DNA of 64,000 bases, taken from the NCBI RefSeq assembly GCF_001661675.2, contig NZ_CP019602.1, forward strand, positions 2,937,364-3,001,363, given 5' to 3'. The stretch's first letter is position 1, and each line of letters opens with the position of its first letter. A program made the translations under genes and the position numbers. Under the pieces are notes generated by a model. It worked only from the letters and a program-made list of their open reading frames with translations. It ran no database searches and was not told where the DNA came from. The stretch is from Croceicoccus marinus (GTDB taxonomy: Bacteria > Pseudomonadota > Alphaproteobacteria > Sphingomonadales > Sphingomonadaceae). Shown piece after piece: positions 17,456 to 25,983 of this stretch.

Positions 17456-18385
17456 TCGGGATACCGCATGTTCGCGCCGCCACTCGATCGTCTGCCGCAG
17501 CGCTTCGTCAAGCGGGGTGCGGGCGTGCCAGCCGGTGTCGCGGGCGATCTTGCCGACATCGGCGGCGATCAGCGGGGCTTCGTCCGGACGGTCGGGCAGC
17601 GCGCCGATGCGGACCAGGTCGAGCCGTTCCATGATGGCGCCAATCCGTTCGACCAGGTCGCGCAATCGCACCGCCTCGCCCGAGGCGACGTTATACGCGC
17701 CGATGGCCCCCGTTTCGGCAAGCGCGGCGATGCCGTGGCCGACATCGCCGATCAGCGCGAAGTCGCGGCGGGTCAGGCCGCTGCCGGTCAGCGCCGGTTC
17801 GCCGCGCAGCAGGCTGTCGATCACCGAGGGCACCAGCCGGGCCGCAGCCTCGTGCGGGCCGAACAGATAGAAGATGCGCGCCCACGCCAATGTCCCGCCC
17901 AGCGCGCCGGCGCGCGCCGCGGCCATGCCGTGCAGCTGCGCCTTGGCCTGGCCATAGAGCGATTCGGGCGCGATCGGCGTCGCATCCTCGCGGCAGGGGT
18001 CGTCGCTGATCGCATATTCGGCGCAGCTGCCGCAGCCCACGACATGCTTGCCGCCCGCCTGCCAGAACGCTTCGAACAGAGCCATGCTGGCATCGCGCCA
18101 GTCCATGTTGTCGGGCGCGTTCCACAGACCGCCGGCGCGGCTGCGCGCCCATGCGGCATGGATCAGCGCGGCGGGCCGGTGGCGGGCCAGCACGTCCTGC
18201 ACCGCGGCGGGGTCGAGCAGGTCGACCGGTTCCCAATATTCGTCCCGCGGCGCATCGGCGGGCCGCGTGCCCAGCGCCACGACGGGCCTGCCGCTGCCGC
18301 GCCCGACCATGCGCAGCGCGCGCACGACCGCGCGACCGACGAAGCCGCTGGCGCCGGTAACCATCACGGGCGCGACCTGATGCAT
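17423..18385 (-). CDS. NAD-dependent epimerase/dehydratase-family protein (extended SDR)
   Basis: A 320-residue extended SDR. The nucleotide loop GASGFVG sits at ~10-16, followed by HAAWARSRAGGLWNAPDN, the catalytic Ser region GCGSCAEYA and a catalytic Tyr-Lys in SLYGQAKAQLHG. The segment GDVGHGIAALAETGAIGAYNVASGE is typical of sugar-nucleotide SDRs. The start at 18385 gives MHQVAPVMVTGASG; a longer frame to 18424 is less likely. It is divergent from the cytidylyltransferase gene and convergent, with overlap, on the 16.4-kb SDR gene. It may be the ketoreductase finishing a deoxysugar, which is inference. Confidence 0.82.
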   Translation of the reverse strand: MHQVAPVMVTGASGFVGRAVVRALRMVGRGSGRPVVALGTRPADAPRDEYWEPVDLLDPAAVQDVLARHRPAALIHAAWARSRAGGLWNAPDNMDWRDASMALFEAFWQAGGKHVVGCGSCAEYAISDDPCREDATPIAPESLYGQAKAQLHGMAAARAGALGGTLAWARIFYLFGPHEAAARLVPSVIDSLLRGEPALTGSGLTRRDFALIGDVGHGIAALAETGAIGAYNVASGEAVRLRDLVERIGAIMERLDLVRIGALPDRPDEAPLIAADVGKIARDTGWHARTPLDEALRQTIEWRREHAVSRSDDRKRPAKL

Positions 18386-18495
18386 GGTGGTTACTCCCGC
18401 ATTGGGCCGCGCGTTAACCCGCATGAACCGCCTGCGCGGCTTGCGCGGGGGTGCCGCGTAAAGGATTATCCATTCGTATTCTCAGGGGGGCATGC

Positions 18496-19341
18496 ATGAA
18501 AGTTGTCATTCTCGCGGGCGGTCTCGGCACGCGGTTGAGCGAAGAAACCTCGGTCCGGCCGAAGCCGATGGTCGAAGTCGGCGGGAAGCCGATATTGTGG
18601 CACATCATGCGCCATTACGCGCATTTCGGCTACAAGGACTTTGTCGTATGTTGCGGCTACAAGGGCGAGGTAATCAAGGAATATTTCCTGAATTACCGCT
18701 CGATCAGCAGCGATTTTTCCATCGACCTGGGCAGCGGCAAGATCGATTTCCACGCGCCTTCGGATGAGGACTGGAAGGTCACGCTGGTCGATACCGGCGC
18801 GGATTCGATGACCGGCGGGCGCGTGCGGCGCGTGCGCGACATCATCGGGGACGAGCCGTTCTGCCTGACCTATGGCGACGGGCTTTCCAATGTGCCGATC
18901 GACCGGCTGGTCGCGTTCCACAAGGCGCAGGACAAGTGGGCGACCGTCACAGCCGTGCTGCAGCCGGGCCGCTTCGGCGCCCTGGGGATGAGCGAGGACG
19001 GGCGCGACGTCACCGGTTTCCGCGAAAAGGGCACGCAGGACGGCGGGCATATCAATGGCGGCTTCTATGTCTGCCAGCCCGAGGTGTTCGACCTGATCGA
19101 GGGGGACGCCACCATCTGGGAACGCGACCCGATGGAGCGGCTGGTCGAGCTGAACCAGCTGGCCGCGTTCCGGCACGACGATTTCTGGCAATGCATGGAC
19201 ACGCTGCGCGACAAGACCGTGCTTGAGGAGATGTGGGAGCAGGCCGATTGCCCGTGGCGGCAGGTCTATGCGCCGCAGCCCGTCGCCGCGCCGCTGGACC
19301 AGACGGTTGCTTTCCTGGAGCGGGCCAAGCAGACCGCCTAG
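18496..19341 (+). CDS. rfbF: Glucose-1-phosphate cytidylyltransferase
   Basis: A 281-residue nucleotidyltransferase that activates glucose-1-phosphate as CDP-glucose, the entry to CDP-deoxysugars. The signature VVILAGGLGTRLSEETSVRPKP is at the N-terminus, followed by PMVEVGGKPILWHIM, LTYGDGLSNV and FREKGTQDGGHINGGFYV, all characteristic of RfbF rather than the thymidylyl or uridylyl branches. The start at 18496 follows a GGGGGG site. The expected next enzyme, CDP-glucose 4,6-dehydratase, is not clearly present nearby. Confidence 0.92.
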   Translation: MKVVILAGGLGTRLSEETSVRPKPMVEVGGKPILWHIMRHYAHFGYKDFVVCCGYKGEVIKEYFLNYRSISSDFSIDLGSGKIDFHAPSDEDWKVTLVDTGADSMTGGRVRRVRDIIGDEPFCLTYGDGLSNVPIDRLVAFHKAQDKWATVTAVLQPGRFGALGMSEDGRDVTGFREKGTQDGGHINGGFYVCQPEVFDLIEGDATIWERDPMERLVELNQLAAFRHDDFWQCMDTLRDKTVLEEMWEQADCPWRQVYAPQPVAAPLDQTVAFLERAKQTA

Positions 19342-19366
19342 GCCCGGCCGGACCGGAAGAACCCGC

Positions 19367-19801
19367 CTATGCGAAGCGCGCGAACGGGTTGCCGCAGCCT
19401 TCGGCGATGCCGTAATATTGCACCGGCTCGCCCGGAGTGTTGCGCTGGAAGAAGTTCGATCCCATCATGAAGCGCGTGGCGACGCGGCGGACGAAGGTCT
19501 CGTACGGGCCTTGTCCGCCCAGCGCTTCGTCCAGCGCGGCGAAGCCCGCGATCTGCTGCATGTACATGAGCGGCCTGACCTTGCCCAGATCCTCGTCCGA
19601 TTGCAGGTAATCGGCGGCGAACGCCTCTGCCGCGCCGGGGGCAATCGGGTCGTGGGGGATGTAGTGGCGCACCAGATCGGCATAGAAATCCTGCAGCTGC
19701 GAGGTGAGCACGAACGCGCCCCCGCCCGCCAGCAGCACCGCGCCTGCCCCGCCGCCGATCAGCGCATTCCTGCGCGTGAGCCGGGGAATGAAATCCGCCA
19801 T
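19367..19801 (-). CDS. Small Tat-signal protein paired with the GMC oxidoreductase
   Basis: A 144-residue protein starting MADFIPRLTRRNALIGGG: twin arginines followed by a hydrophobic stretch to ~33, a Tat-type export signal or anchor. The rest is helical with no motif I recognise. Its gene follows the GMC oxidoreductase by 5 bases as the last cistron of the operon. In FAD-dependent glucose, fructose and gluconate dehydrogenases a small Tat-bearing subunit carries the flavoprotein across the membrane. By analogy this is the likely role, which fits the large subunit lacking a signal peptide. The assignment rests on context and the signal only. Confidence 0.7.
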   Translation of the reverse strand: MADFIPRLTRRNALIGGGAGAVLLAGGGAFVLTSQLQDFYADLVRHYIPHDPIAPGAAEAFAADYLQSDEDLGKVRPLMYMQQIAGFAALDEALGGQGPYETFVRRVATRFMMGSNFFQRNTPGEPVQYYGIAEGCGNPFARFA

Positions 19802-19806
19802 GTCCT

Positions 19807-21282
19807 CTACCCCACCAGCCTTTCCGCCGAGCGCAGCGACATCGCCGCCGCGGTCAGCGTGGGATTGACGCTTCCGCTTGTCGGGAAGGTCGACGTGCCC
19901 ACCACCACCAGATTGCGCACCGCGTGGCTGACCAGGTCGCGGTCGACCACCGAATTCCCGATGTCGGTCCCCATGCGGCAGGTGCCCTGCACATGGCCCA
20001 GCGTCGGCCAGATCTTGGGGTCGCGGATCTCCTCGACCGGCAGCGGTTTCAGGATCTCGGGCAGGCGGCTCATCGCGTGGTCCAGCGTGTTCTGGGCATA
20101 GGGCGACCACGGCGCGAACTTGACCGCGGGCACGTCGCCGCCATCGTCGAACACGCCATTGTCGTAATGCATGTGATCCTCGACATAGAGGCCGAGCGGC
20201 AGGCTTTCGCGCCAGCGGCCCGGCGGGTCGAGCCGGACGCCGTGGTCGAAGCCGTTCTTGAAGATCAGGAAAGTGGTGCCGCGGTCCTTGGTGCGCCCGT
20301 CCTTCAGCAGCGACAGGTTCATCGTGGTGGTCGCGGTGCCGCCGTTGTAATGCTCAAGCCCGTCCAGATAGACCTCGACATTGGCGAGCATCTTTTCGCC
20401 CAGGTAGCGGCCCACGCCGTGCCCGCCGATGCCCGAACGCAGCATGATGAAGGGCGACCACAGCGCATTGGCGCCCAGCACGCACAGATCGCAGGCCGCC
20501 TTGTAGTCCTTGCCCGCCTGCCGGAACTGCACCGATTTCACCACACCGCCCGCGGTGTCGAGCATCTGCACCTCGGCATCGACCACGATCGATACGGCGG
20601 GATGCGACAGGACGTCCCGGAACCCGTTCAGCGCGTTGAACTTGGCATCCACCGGGCAAAGATGGCAGCGCGAGGTGGAACAGCAGCGATTGCGGCTGCT
20701 CTCCTCGGTCGCGAGCGAGAGCTTGGCGGTGGGCATCGGGTAATGCAGATGGCCGGGCCGGGCGCGCATCATCTCGTCCGCGGTGGTCAGATGATGGTGC
20801 GGCTGCGGAAAAGGCGCGGTGCCGGGATAATGCTCCTCCAGCTCGTCCGAGCCGGCGATCAGCATCTTGCGTTCGGCCTGCTGGTAATAGGGGACGAGGT
20901 CGTCGTAGGTGATCGGCCAGTCCACGCTGGTCCCGGTCATCGTATGGATGCGGAAATCGTCGGGGTGGAGGCGCGGGGTCAGCGCCCACCAGCAATTGCT
21001 GCTGCCGCCAAGCCCGATCGTATAGGCCCATTCCTTGTGGAATTCGCCGATGTTCCTGTAGGTCCGGTGGTTGTCGACCGTGGAATTCTGCAGGTTCTGC
21101 AGCTGCCAGTCGTGCGTGTTGTAGCCGCCCTTCTCGACGATCAGGACGCGTTGGTCAGGCCGTTCCTGCAGATATTTCATCAGGAAGAACAGCGATCCCA
21201 TGCCCGAGCCGACGACCACCAGGTCCCAGCTGTCCGACGCGGCATCTTGTGCGCTGATGAATTTGATGGCGATCCTCCCCAT
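19807..21282 (-). CDS. GMC-family FAD oxidoreductase with a cysteine cluster
   Basis: A 491-residue flavoprotein. The FAD loop is VVVGSGMGS (~23-31), with a GGSSNCWWALTPR segment at ~92. The C-terminal GMC domain carries LGHVQGTCRMG and SGSVNPTLTAAAMSLRSAERL, holding the catalytic His and partner Asn. Cys200, Cys201, Cys206 and Cys209 sit in RCCSTSRCHLCPVDAK; the CC-x4-C spacing resembles the [3Fe-4S] site of bacterial FAD-glucose dehydrogenase. It probably oxidises an alcohol or sugar hydroxyl outside the cytoplasm, exported with the Tat-signal partner. No multihaem cytochrome subunit is nearby. The substrate is unknown. Confidence 0.85.
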   Translation of the reverse strand: MGRIAIKFISAQDAASDSWDLVVVGSGMGSLFFLMKYLQERPDQRVLIVEKGGYNTHDWQLQNLQNSTVDNHRTYRNIGEFHKEWAYTIGLGGSSNCWWALTPRLHPDDFRIHTMTGTSVDWPITYDDLVPYYQQAERKMLIAGSDELEEHYPGTAPFPQPHHHLTTADEMMRARPGHLHYPMPTAKLSLATEESSRNRCCSTSRCHLCPVDAKFNALNGFRDVLSHPAVSIVVDAEVQMLDTAGGVVKSVQFRQAGKDYKAACDLCVLGANALWSPFIMLRSGIGGHGVGRYLGEKMLANVEVYLDGLEHYNGGTATTTMNLSLLKDGRTKDRGTTFLIFKNGFDHGVRLDPPGRWRESLPLGLYVEDHMHYDNGVFDDGGDVPAVKFAPWSPYAQNTLDHAMSRLPEILKPLPVEEIRDPKIWPTLGHVQGTCRMGTDIGNSVVDRDLVSHAVRNLVVVGTSTFPTSGSVNPTLTAAAMSLRSAERLVG

Positions 21283-21336
21283 GGATCCGAGGGCGCGGGG
21301 GTCTTTTCTGTCCCGCGCCCGTGTTCAATATCTCGA

Positions 21337-22332
21337 TCAGCCGGTTTCGGCCGGGCTCCGTTCGGTCTTCTGGCGTTCGGCCACGTCAGAGGAGAAGACG
21401 AGAATGCCGTCCTCGGGCTTGTCGCCGATGTCGTATAGCGCGACCACCTCGCCGGGCAGCTGCGCCTCGTCGCTCATGCGGCGGAAGTCGCGCAGGGCGG
21501 TGCCGGTCGAGCCATTGTCGACATTGCGCGCGCCCACACCATCGGCGACATGCTCGCCGTCGACGATGCGGAAATCGATGCTGAAGCGGGTCATGCCGGT
21601 CACATTGTCCGATGTCGCATGCAGCTGGTTGGCCGAGAAGATCACCGCGCCGCCCACCGGCAGCGTCACCTGCACCGCGGCGGGATGGTCGAGCGGGGCG
21701 AAAGGCTGCGGGATGCCGCGCTTGTCCTCGCCCTGCTTGTGCTCCGCCGCCTTCAGCCGGCCGCGCGCATTCCAGGCATAGATGTTGAAATCGTCCGACG
21801 AATTCTCGACCCCCGTCTCGACGTAATGCGGGTAGAATTCCATCGAGCATTCGCGGCTCATCGGAAAGATCGGCAGCCAGAACTGGATCTGCTGCATCGG
21901 CGCGGACCACCAGGTATCGCGGTGCGGCGGCTGCTTGTGCCCCACGCCCGAGGTGAGATAGCCGTCGCTCGACACAACGCGCATGCGCGGCACGTCGAGA
22001 TAGGTGCGGTCCGGGTCGAAGCCCAGCTCCTTCAGGTATTGTTTCTGCAGCACGCGGGTCTGCGGATCGTGGATGAAGCGCGGCTTGACCGCCGCCGCAC
22101 GCTCCACGAATTCGTCGACCGACAGATGATGCTGCGCGGTGCGCGGATCGTGGGGGGCGAACACCTCCTCGATCATGCGCTGCGCGTGCTGGCACAGCGC
22201 GATGCTGGCGGGGGTGGGCGGCAGCAGGTTGAGCTGGCCGCGATAGATCGCCTTCTCCTCCTCCTCAACCGGGCCGGGAAGGCCCACGGTCACCGCGATG
22301 GAATGCCGGTCGTTCGGGCGATGGGCTGTCAT
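21337..22332 (-). CDS. Phytanoyl-CoA dioxygenase-like Fe(II)/2-oxoglutarate oxygenase
   Basis: A 331-residue protein with the double-stranded beta-helix iron motif: His137-x-Asp139 in QPPHRDTWW, distal His238 in ANQLHATSDN, and an Arg (RFSIDFR, ~249-255) that would bind 2-oxoglutarate. QQIQFWLPIFP between these is typical of the PhyH family. Such enzymes hydroxylate a substrate using O2. Its start overlaps the stop of the DUF707 gene by 4 bases, so it is made in step with glycan enzymes. The substrate may be a sugar, lipid or nucleotide-linked intermediate; nothing in the sequence decides. Confidence 0.82.
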   Translation of the reverse strand: MTAHRPNDRHSIAVTVGLPGPVEEEEKAIYRGQLNLLPPTPASIALCQHAQRMIEEVFAPHDPRTAQHHLSVDEFVERAAAVKPRFIHDPQTRVLQKQYLKELGFDPDRTYLDVPRMRVVSSDGYLTSGVGHKQPPHRDTWWSAPMQQIQFWLPIFPMSRECSMEFYPHYVETGVENSSDDFNIYAWNARGRLKAAEHKQGEDKRGIPQPFAPLDHPAAVQVTLPVGGAVIFSANQLHATSDNVTGMTRFSIDFRIVDGEHVADGVGARNVDNGSTGTALRDFRRMSDEAQLPGEVVALYDIGDKPEDGILVFSSDVAERQKTERSPAETG

Positions 22333-23231
22333 AGCGAGGCCTCTGTTCTCTGGAGCGGATGGGCGGATTGCGGGGTATAGTTCGCCTCGGTCACGGCGCG
22401 CACGAACATGCCCAGCCCCGACCTGAAGCAGCGCGGCGTGTCGCGATAGCGCCAGCAATTGGCGACCAGGCTGATGCCGTTGGCGATCCGCGTGCGCGCC
22501 GCGGTGATGCGGCGGCCTGCGTCATCGATCCCGCCATAGACCATCATCTTGTCGGGGATGTTGTCATAGCTCTTGATCATCGCCTCCATCTCGGCATGGG
22601 GGCCGACGGCTTCGCGCGCGAAATCCTTGTAGATGCCGCCGGTCGCGTGGGGGCGGGTGTGGACCATCGAAATCTCGTCGATGATGGCCGACTTGAACGC
22701 CGGTTCGGGCATGGTCACGGTCCAGATCCGGTCCATGCCCCAGCCCGACTTCACCTTGGCCATGCGCGGCATGAAGCTTTTGAGGTAATCGGTGCGGATC
22801 GCGGTCGCCATGCATTCGACGAAGTTGGAAAAGCGCAGCTTCGTGCCCGCGCATTGCAGCAGGATGGGATAGCAGAAGAAGCTGTCGGCATGCAGCGAAG
22901 GCTGGGCCAGCAGCAGGCCATGTTCCTCGCAGATCTCGAAATAGCGGTTGAGGTCCTGCTTGGTGAAGATCAGGTCGTCGTCCATGAACGCGATATAGCG
23001 GTAGCGGTCCATCAGGTCGGGATTGGCGTCGAGATAGCGATAGATGCTGTCCCACTTGGTCCCCGCGTCGATCGAGACCGGCAGATCGCCGTCGGCGCCG
23101 ATTTCGGGATCGTCGATCCACTGGCTGACCTGCAGGTCCCAGTTGCGCGGACCCGGCCCCTTCAGCCAGTCGTGGTGCAGCGACGTCCTGCCGCCGCGCA
23201 CGAAGACGAGATAATCCCGCGTTCCGGTCAC
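22329..23231 (-). CDS. DUF707 family protein, glycosyltransferase-like
   Basis: About 300 residues. The segment YRYIAFMDDDLIFTKQDLNRYFEICEEHGLLLAQPSL matches the DUF707 family, which has a DxD-like acidic cluster (MDDDL) and is considered glycosyltransferase-related. Further conserved-looking segments are FSNFVECMATAIRTD and GWGMDRIW. The GTG at 23231 is preferred because GGGGG lies six bases before it; a GTG at 23249 would add six residues. It sits between the FAD oxidoreductase (18-base gap) and the oxygenase (4-base overlap). It probably transfers or recognises a sugar, not proven. Confidence 0.75.
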   Translation of the reverse strand: MTGTRDYLVFVRGGRTSLHHDWLKGPGPRNWDLQVSQWIDDPEIGADGDLPVSIDAGTKWDSIYRYLDANPDLMDRYRYIAFMDDDLIFTKQDLNRYFEICEEHGLLLAQPSLHADSFFCYPILLQCAGTKLRFSNFVECMATAIRTDYLKSFMPRMAKVKSGWGMDRIWTVTMPEPAFKSAIIDEISMVHTRPHATGGIYKDFAREAVGPHAEMEAMIKSYDNIPDKMMVYGGIDDAGRRITAARTRIANGISLVANCWRYRDTPRCFRSGLGMFVRAVTEANYTPQSAHPLQRTEASL

Positions 23232-23250
23232 TTGAGTCCCCCGGTTCACC

Positions 23251-24609
23251 TTAGCGTCCCATTGCGGCGGCGGCCCCCAGCGGCCGCGTTTGCAGTCTGT
23301 CCAGCGCCCTCAGCGCGGCCTGTTCGCCGCTGGTGAACGCCTGGTCGGTCCAGATGTAGCCCCAGTCGCCGAAGCGGCCGCAGTAGGCGATGCCGATCTC
23401 GTCCAGATACTCGTGGATCAGCTTCACCGCGGCGGGGCGGTCATGGTCGAAGATGATGTTGGCATAGGGCGCGACGATGGTGCTGGTGTGGTTCACCTGG
23501 TCGCGGCCGTCGATCAGCCCGGCTTTCAGCAGGCCGTCGATCACCGGTTCGATATAGGCGTCGGCAGGCTTGGTGCGCGGCTTCCATTTCTTCGAGAAAT
23601 AGACCTCGGCCTGCAGCGCGCTGCAACCCTTGGGCGCGACATTGGGGGAGAAGTTCGACGGATAGGACAATCGCGCGAAGCAGATGTCCTCGTCATAGAA
23701 ATAGGTCCAGTGCGCGTCCTTGATGAACGGCTTGGTCACGCCGATATTGACCAGCACGACTTCGGTACAGGCGAGCTTTTCCGCCGCTGCCTTCACGTCG
23801 TCCGGCGCGCCCTTGATCATCGGGATCAGGCTGGGCAGCGCTACGGACGAGACCAGCGCGTCATAGGGCTTCACGCGCCCGCCCGACATCGTCAGCGTGC
23901 GGGCGCCGGGGTCGATGGCCACAATCTCGGAATTCACCTCAAGGTTCGCGCGTTGGCGAAAACCGTTGAGATAGGAGACGAAGCCGCCATGCGTCGGATA
24001 GCGGAAGTGGTCGACGTAATGGACATCGGGCGATTTCTTGTCGAGCGCGCCCACCAGCACCTGTTCGAGAGTGGGGCGATAGAGCCGCGGGCCGAGCCAG
24101 TCGGTCGTCAGGTTCTTCGCCTCGGTCGAGTGGTATTTCTTGGTGTATTCCATCGGGAAGGTGCGCGCGAAGCCCTCTCCGAAGGCGGCAAGCAGCCAGT
24201 CCTCGTAATTCTCGATTCGCGCGTCCTCGATCGGGGTCTTGGTCGCCTCGACGAAGTCGGTGATGCATTTCACCACGAGATCGGTGGGCAATCCGTGCAG
24301 ACTGGTCTGCGCGGGATGCTTGATGAAATGGCCCTGCCAGAAATTGTCGACATAGGCGCGCAGCTTTTCGAACGAGCCGCCCAGCGAATCGGCGAACAGT
24401 TCCTGCAGACGCTTGTCCTCGGTGAACGAGATATGCGGGCCTTCGTCGAACAGATAGCCGTCGCCATAGGCATGGGTCGAGGTGTGCCCGCCATGCACGG
24501 CGCGCTTTTCATAGATCACCGCGTCGACATTCTCGCCCGACAGTGCGTGCGAGGCGCCGAAGCCGGCGAAACCCGATCCGATGATGGCAATATTCGGCTT
24601 GCTGGCCAC
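23251..24609 (-). CDS. FAD-dependent oxidoreductase, protoporphyrinogen-oxidase/UDP-galactopyranose-mutase-like
   Basis: A 452-residue flavoprotein with the N-terminal dinucleotide loop IIGSGFAGFGASHAL (from ~residue 9) and YEKRAVHGGHTSTH, the NAD(P)-binding Rossmann-like amine-oxidase/PPO fold. The C-terminal FAD contact is FGDWGYIWTDQAFTSGEQAA. The start is taken as GTG at 24609: a GAGAGG site precedes it, just after the methyltransferase stop, and the fold begins at once. In glycan loci such proteins can act as pyranose mutases or sugar oxidases; no mutase-specific motif is certain. Confidence 0.8.
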   Translation of the reverse strand: MASKPNIAIIGSGFAGFGASHALSGENVDAVIYEKRAVHGGHTSTHAYGDGYLFDEGPHISFTEDKRLQELFADSLGGSFEKLRAYVDNFWQGHFIKHPAQTSLHGLPTDLVVKCITDFVEATKTPIEDARIENYEDWLLAAFGEGFARTFPMEYTKKYHSTEAKNLTTDWLGPRLYRPTLEQVLVGALDKKSPDVHYVDHFRYPTHGGFVSYLNGFRQRANLEVNSEIVAIDPGARTLTMSGGRVKPYDALVSSVALPSLIPMIKGAPDDVKAAAEKLACTEVVLVNIGVTKPFIKDAHWTYFYDEDICFARLSYPSNFSPNVAPKGCSALQAEVYFSKKWKPRTKPADAYIEPVIDGLLKAGLIDGRDQVNHTSTIVAPYANIIFDHDRPAAVKLIHEYLDEIGIAYCGRFGDWGYIWTDQAFTSGEQAALRALDRLQTRPLGAAAAMGR

Positions 24610-24623
24610 TTTGCTGGCGCCTC

Positions 24624-25931
24624 TCAGTCTTCGATCTTCGCCATCGGGACGGGGATGATGAACTTGCCGCCCCAGTCGCGCACGGCGGCCATCTGGTCCT
24701 TGATCTCGTCCTTCAGGTTCCAGGGCAGGATAAGGACATAATCGGGCTGTGTGTTCAGGATCTCGCCGGGGTCCAGAATCGGGACGCCCACGCCGGGGAA
24801 ATGGCAGCCCTTCTTCGAAGGCGCCCGGTCGACGGTATAGTCGATGAAGTCGGAATCGATCCCGCAATAGTTGAGCAGCGTCACGCCCTTGGCCGGAGCG
24901 CCATAGCCGACGATGGTCTTGCCCTGCTTCTTCAGGTCCAGCAGCAGTTCGAGCAGCGCGAATTTCGTGTCCAGAATATCGACCCGCCACGCGCGATAGG
25001 TCTCGGCCTTGTCGAGCCCGTATTCCAGTTCCTCGGCCCGCATCGCATCGAGCGAGATCTCGTTCGGGCGCTCGGCCTCCTTGCGGCAGACGAAGAAGCG
25101 CACCGATCCGCCGTGAGTGGGCAGATTGTCGACCGCGAACACGCGCAGGCCCGCCGCGTCGAACAGCCGTTCGGCCGCGATCAGCGAGAGATAGGAGAAA
25201 TGCTCGTGATAGATCGTGTCGAACTGGCGGCCCTGCATCAGGCGCAGCAGGTGCTGCACCTCGAACGTGGCGACGCCTTCCGGCTTCAGTATGGCGGCGA
25301 TGCCGCGCACGAAATCGTTGATGTCGGGGACATGGGCCAGCACATTATTGGCGGTGACGAGGTCGGCCTGCCAGCCGCGTGCGGCCAGCGACTTGCCATA
25401 TTCCTCGGTCATGAACTCGATATCGACGTCGAGGCCGAGCTCGCGCGCGGCCTGGGCCGGACCGGCGGTGGGTTCGACGCCGAAGCAGGGAATGCCTGCC
25501 TGCTTCACATATTGCAGCAGATAGCCGTCGTTGCAGGCGACCTCGACGACCTTGCTGTCGCCGGTGAGGCCGAACCGCTCGATCGCCATGTCGACATAGG
25601 CCTTGGCGTGGGCAAGCCAGGTCGTCGAATGCGAGGAGAAATAGGTGTAGTCCGCGCGGAAGATCGCATCGGCGGGCAGCACGTCGCCCGCTTGCGCCAG
25701 CCAGCAATTGCCGCATACGCGCACCGCCAGCGGATAGGTCGCCTCAGGCTCGTCCAGCCGGTCGGCGGGGATCATGTCGTTGGCGACCGGGCTGTGGCCC
25801 AAATCGGCCAGCACGATGCCAAGCGGCGTGCCGCAGTGGCGGCATGTCGCGCCGTTCGGCCTGTCCGACGCAGCCGTGTCGATCCGGCCCTGCGGATCGC
25901 TCTCGATCGCCGCTGCCCCGCCAATGGTCAT
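24624..25931 (-). CDS. Sugar C-methyltransferase (NovU/TylCIII-type SAM methyltransferase)
   Basis: A 435-residue methyltransferase with the three-part layout of nucleotide-sugar C-methyltransferases. An N-terminal zinc site uses Cys30, Cys33, Cys73 and Cys76 (CRHC ... CGNC). The central SAM domain has VVEVACNDGYLLQYVKQAG, FGVEPTAG and YHEHFSYLSL, where the Tyr and His are catalytic in the family. The C-terminal Rossmann-like domain has VGYGAPAKGVTLLNYCGI and ILPWNLKDEI. These enzymes add a methyl branch to a keto-deoxysugar nucleotide. With rfbF nearby, a branched CDP-sugar is a reasonable product, by inference. Confidence 0.88.
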   Translation of the reverse strand: MTIGGAAAIESDPQGRIDTAASDRPNGATCRHCGTPLGIVLADLGHSPVANDMIPADRLDEPEATYPLAVRVCGNCWLAQAGDVLPADAIFRADYTYFSSHSTTWLAHAKAYVDMAIERFGLTGDSKVVEVACNDGYLLQYVKQAGIPCFGVEPTAGPAQAARELGLDVDIEFMTEEYGKSLAARGWQADLVTANNVLAHVPDINDFVRGIAAILKPEGVATFEVQHLLRLMQGRQFDTIYHEHFSYLSLIAAERLFDAAGLRVFAVDNLPTHGGSVRFFVCRKEAERPNEISLDAMRAEELEYGLDKAETYRAWRVDILDTKFALLELLLDLKKQGKTIVGYGAPAKGVTLLNYCGIDSDFIDYTVDRAPSKKGCHFPGVGVPILDPGEILNTQPDYVLILPWNLKDEIKDQMAAVRDWGGKFIIPVPMAKIED

Positions 25932-25983
25932 GTTTTCTGCAACCCCCCGGTTTGATCTATGGTGCCCCTCGTGGATGCGGCTG

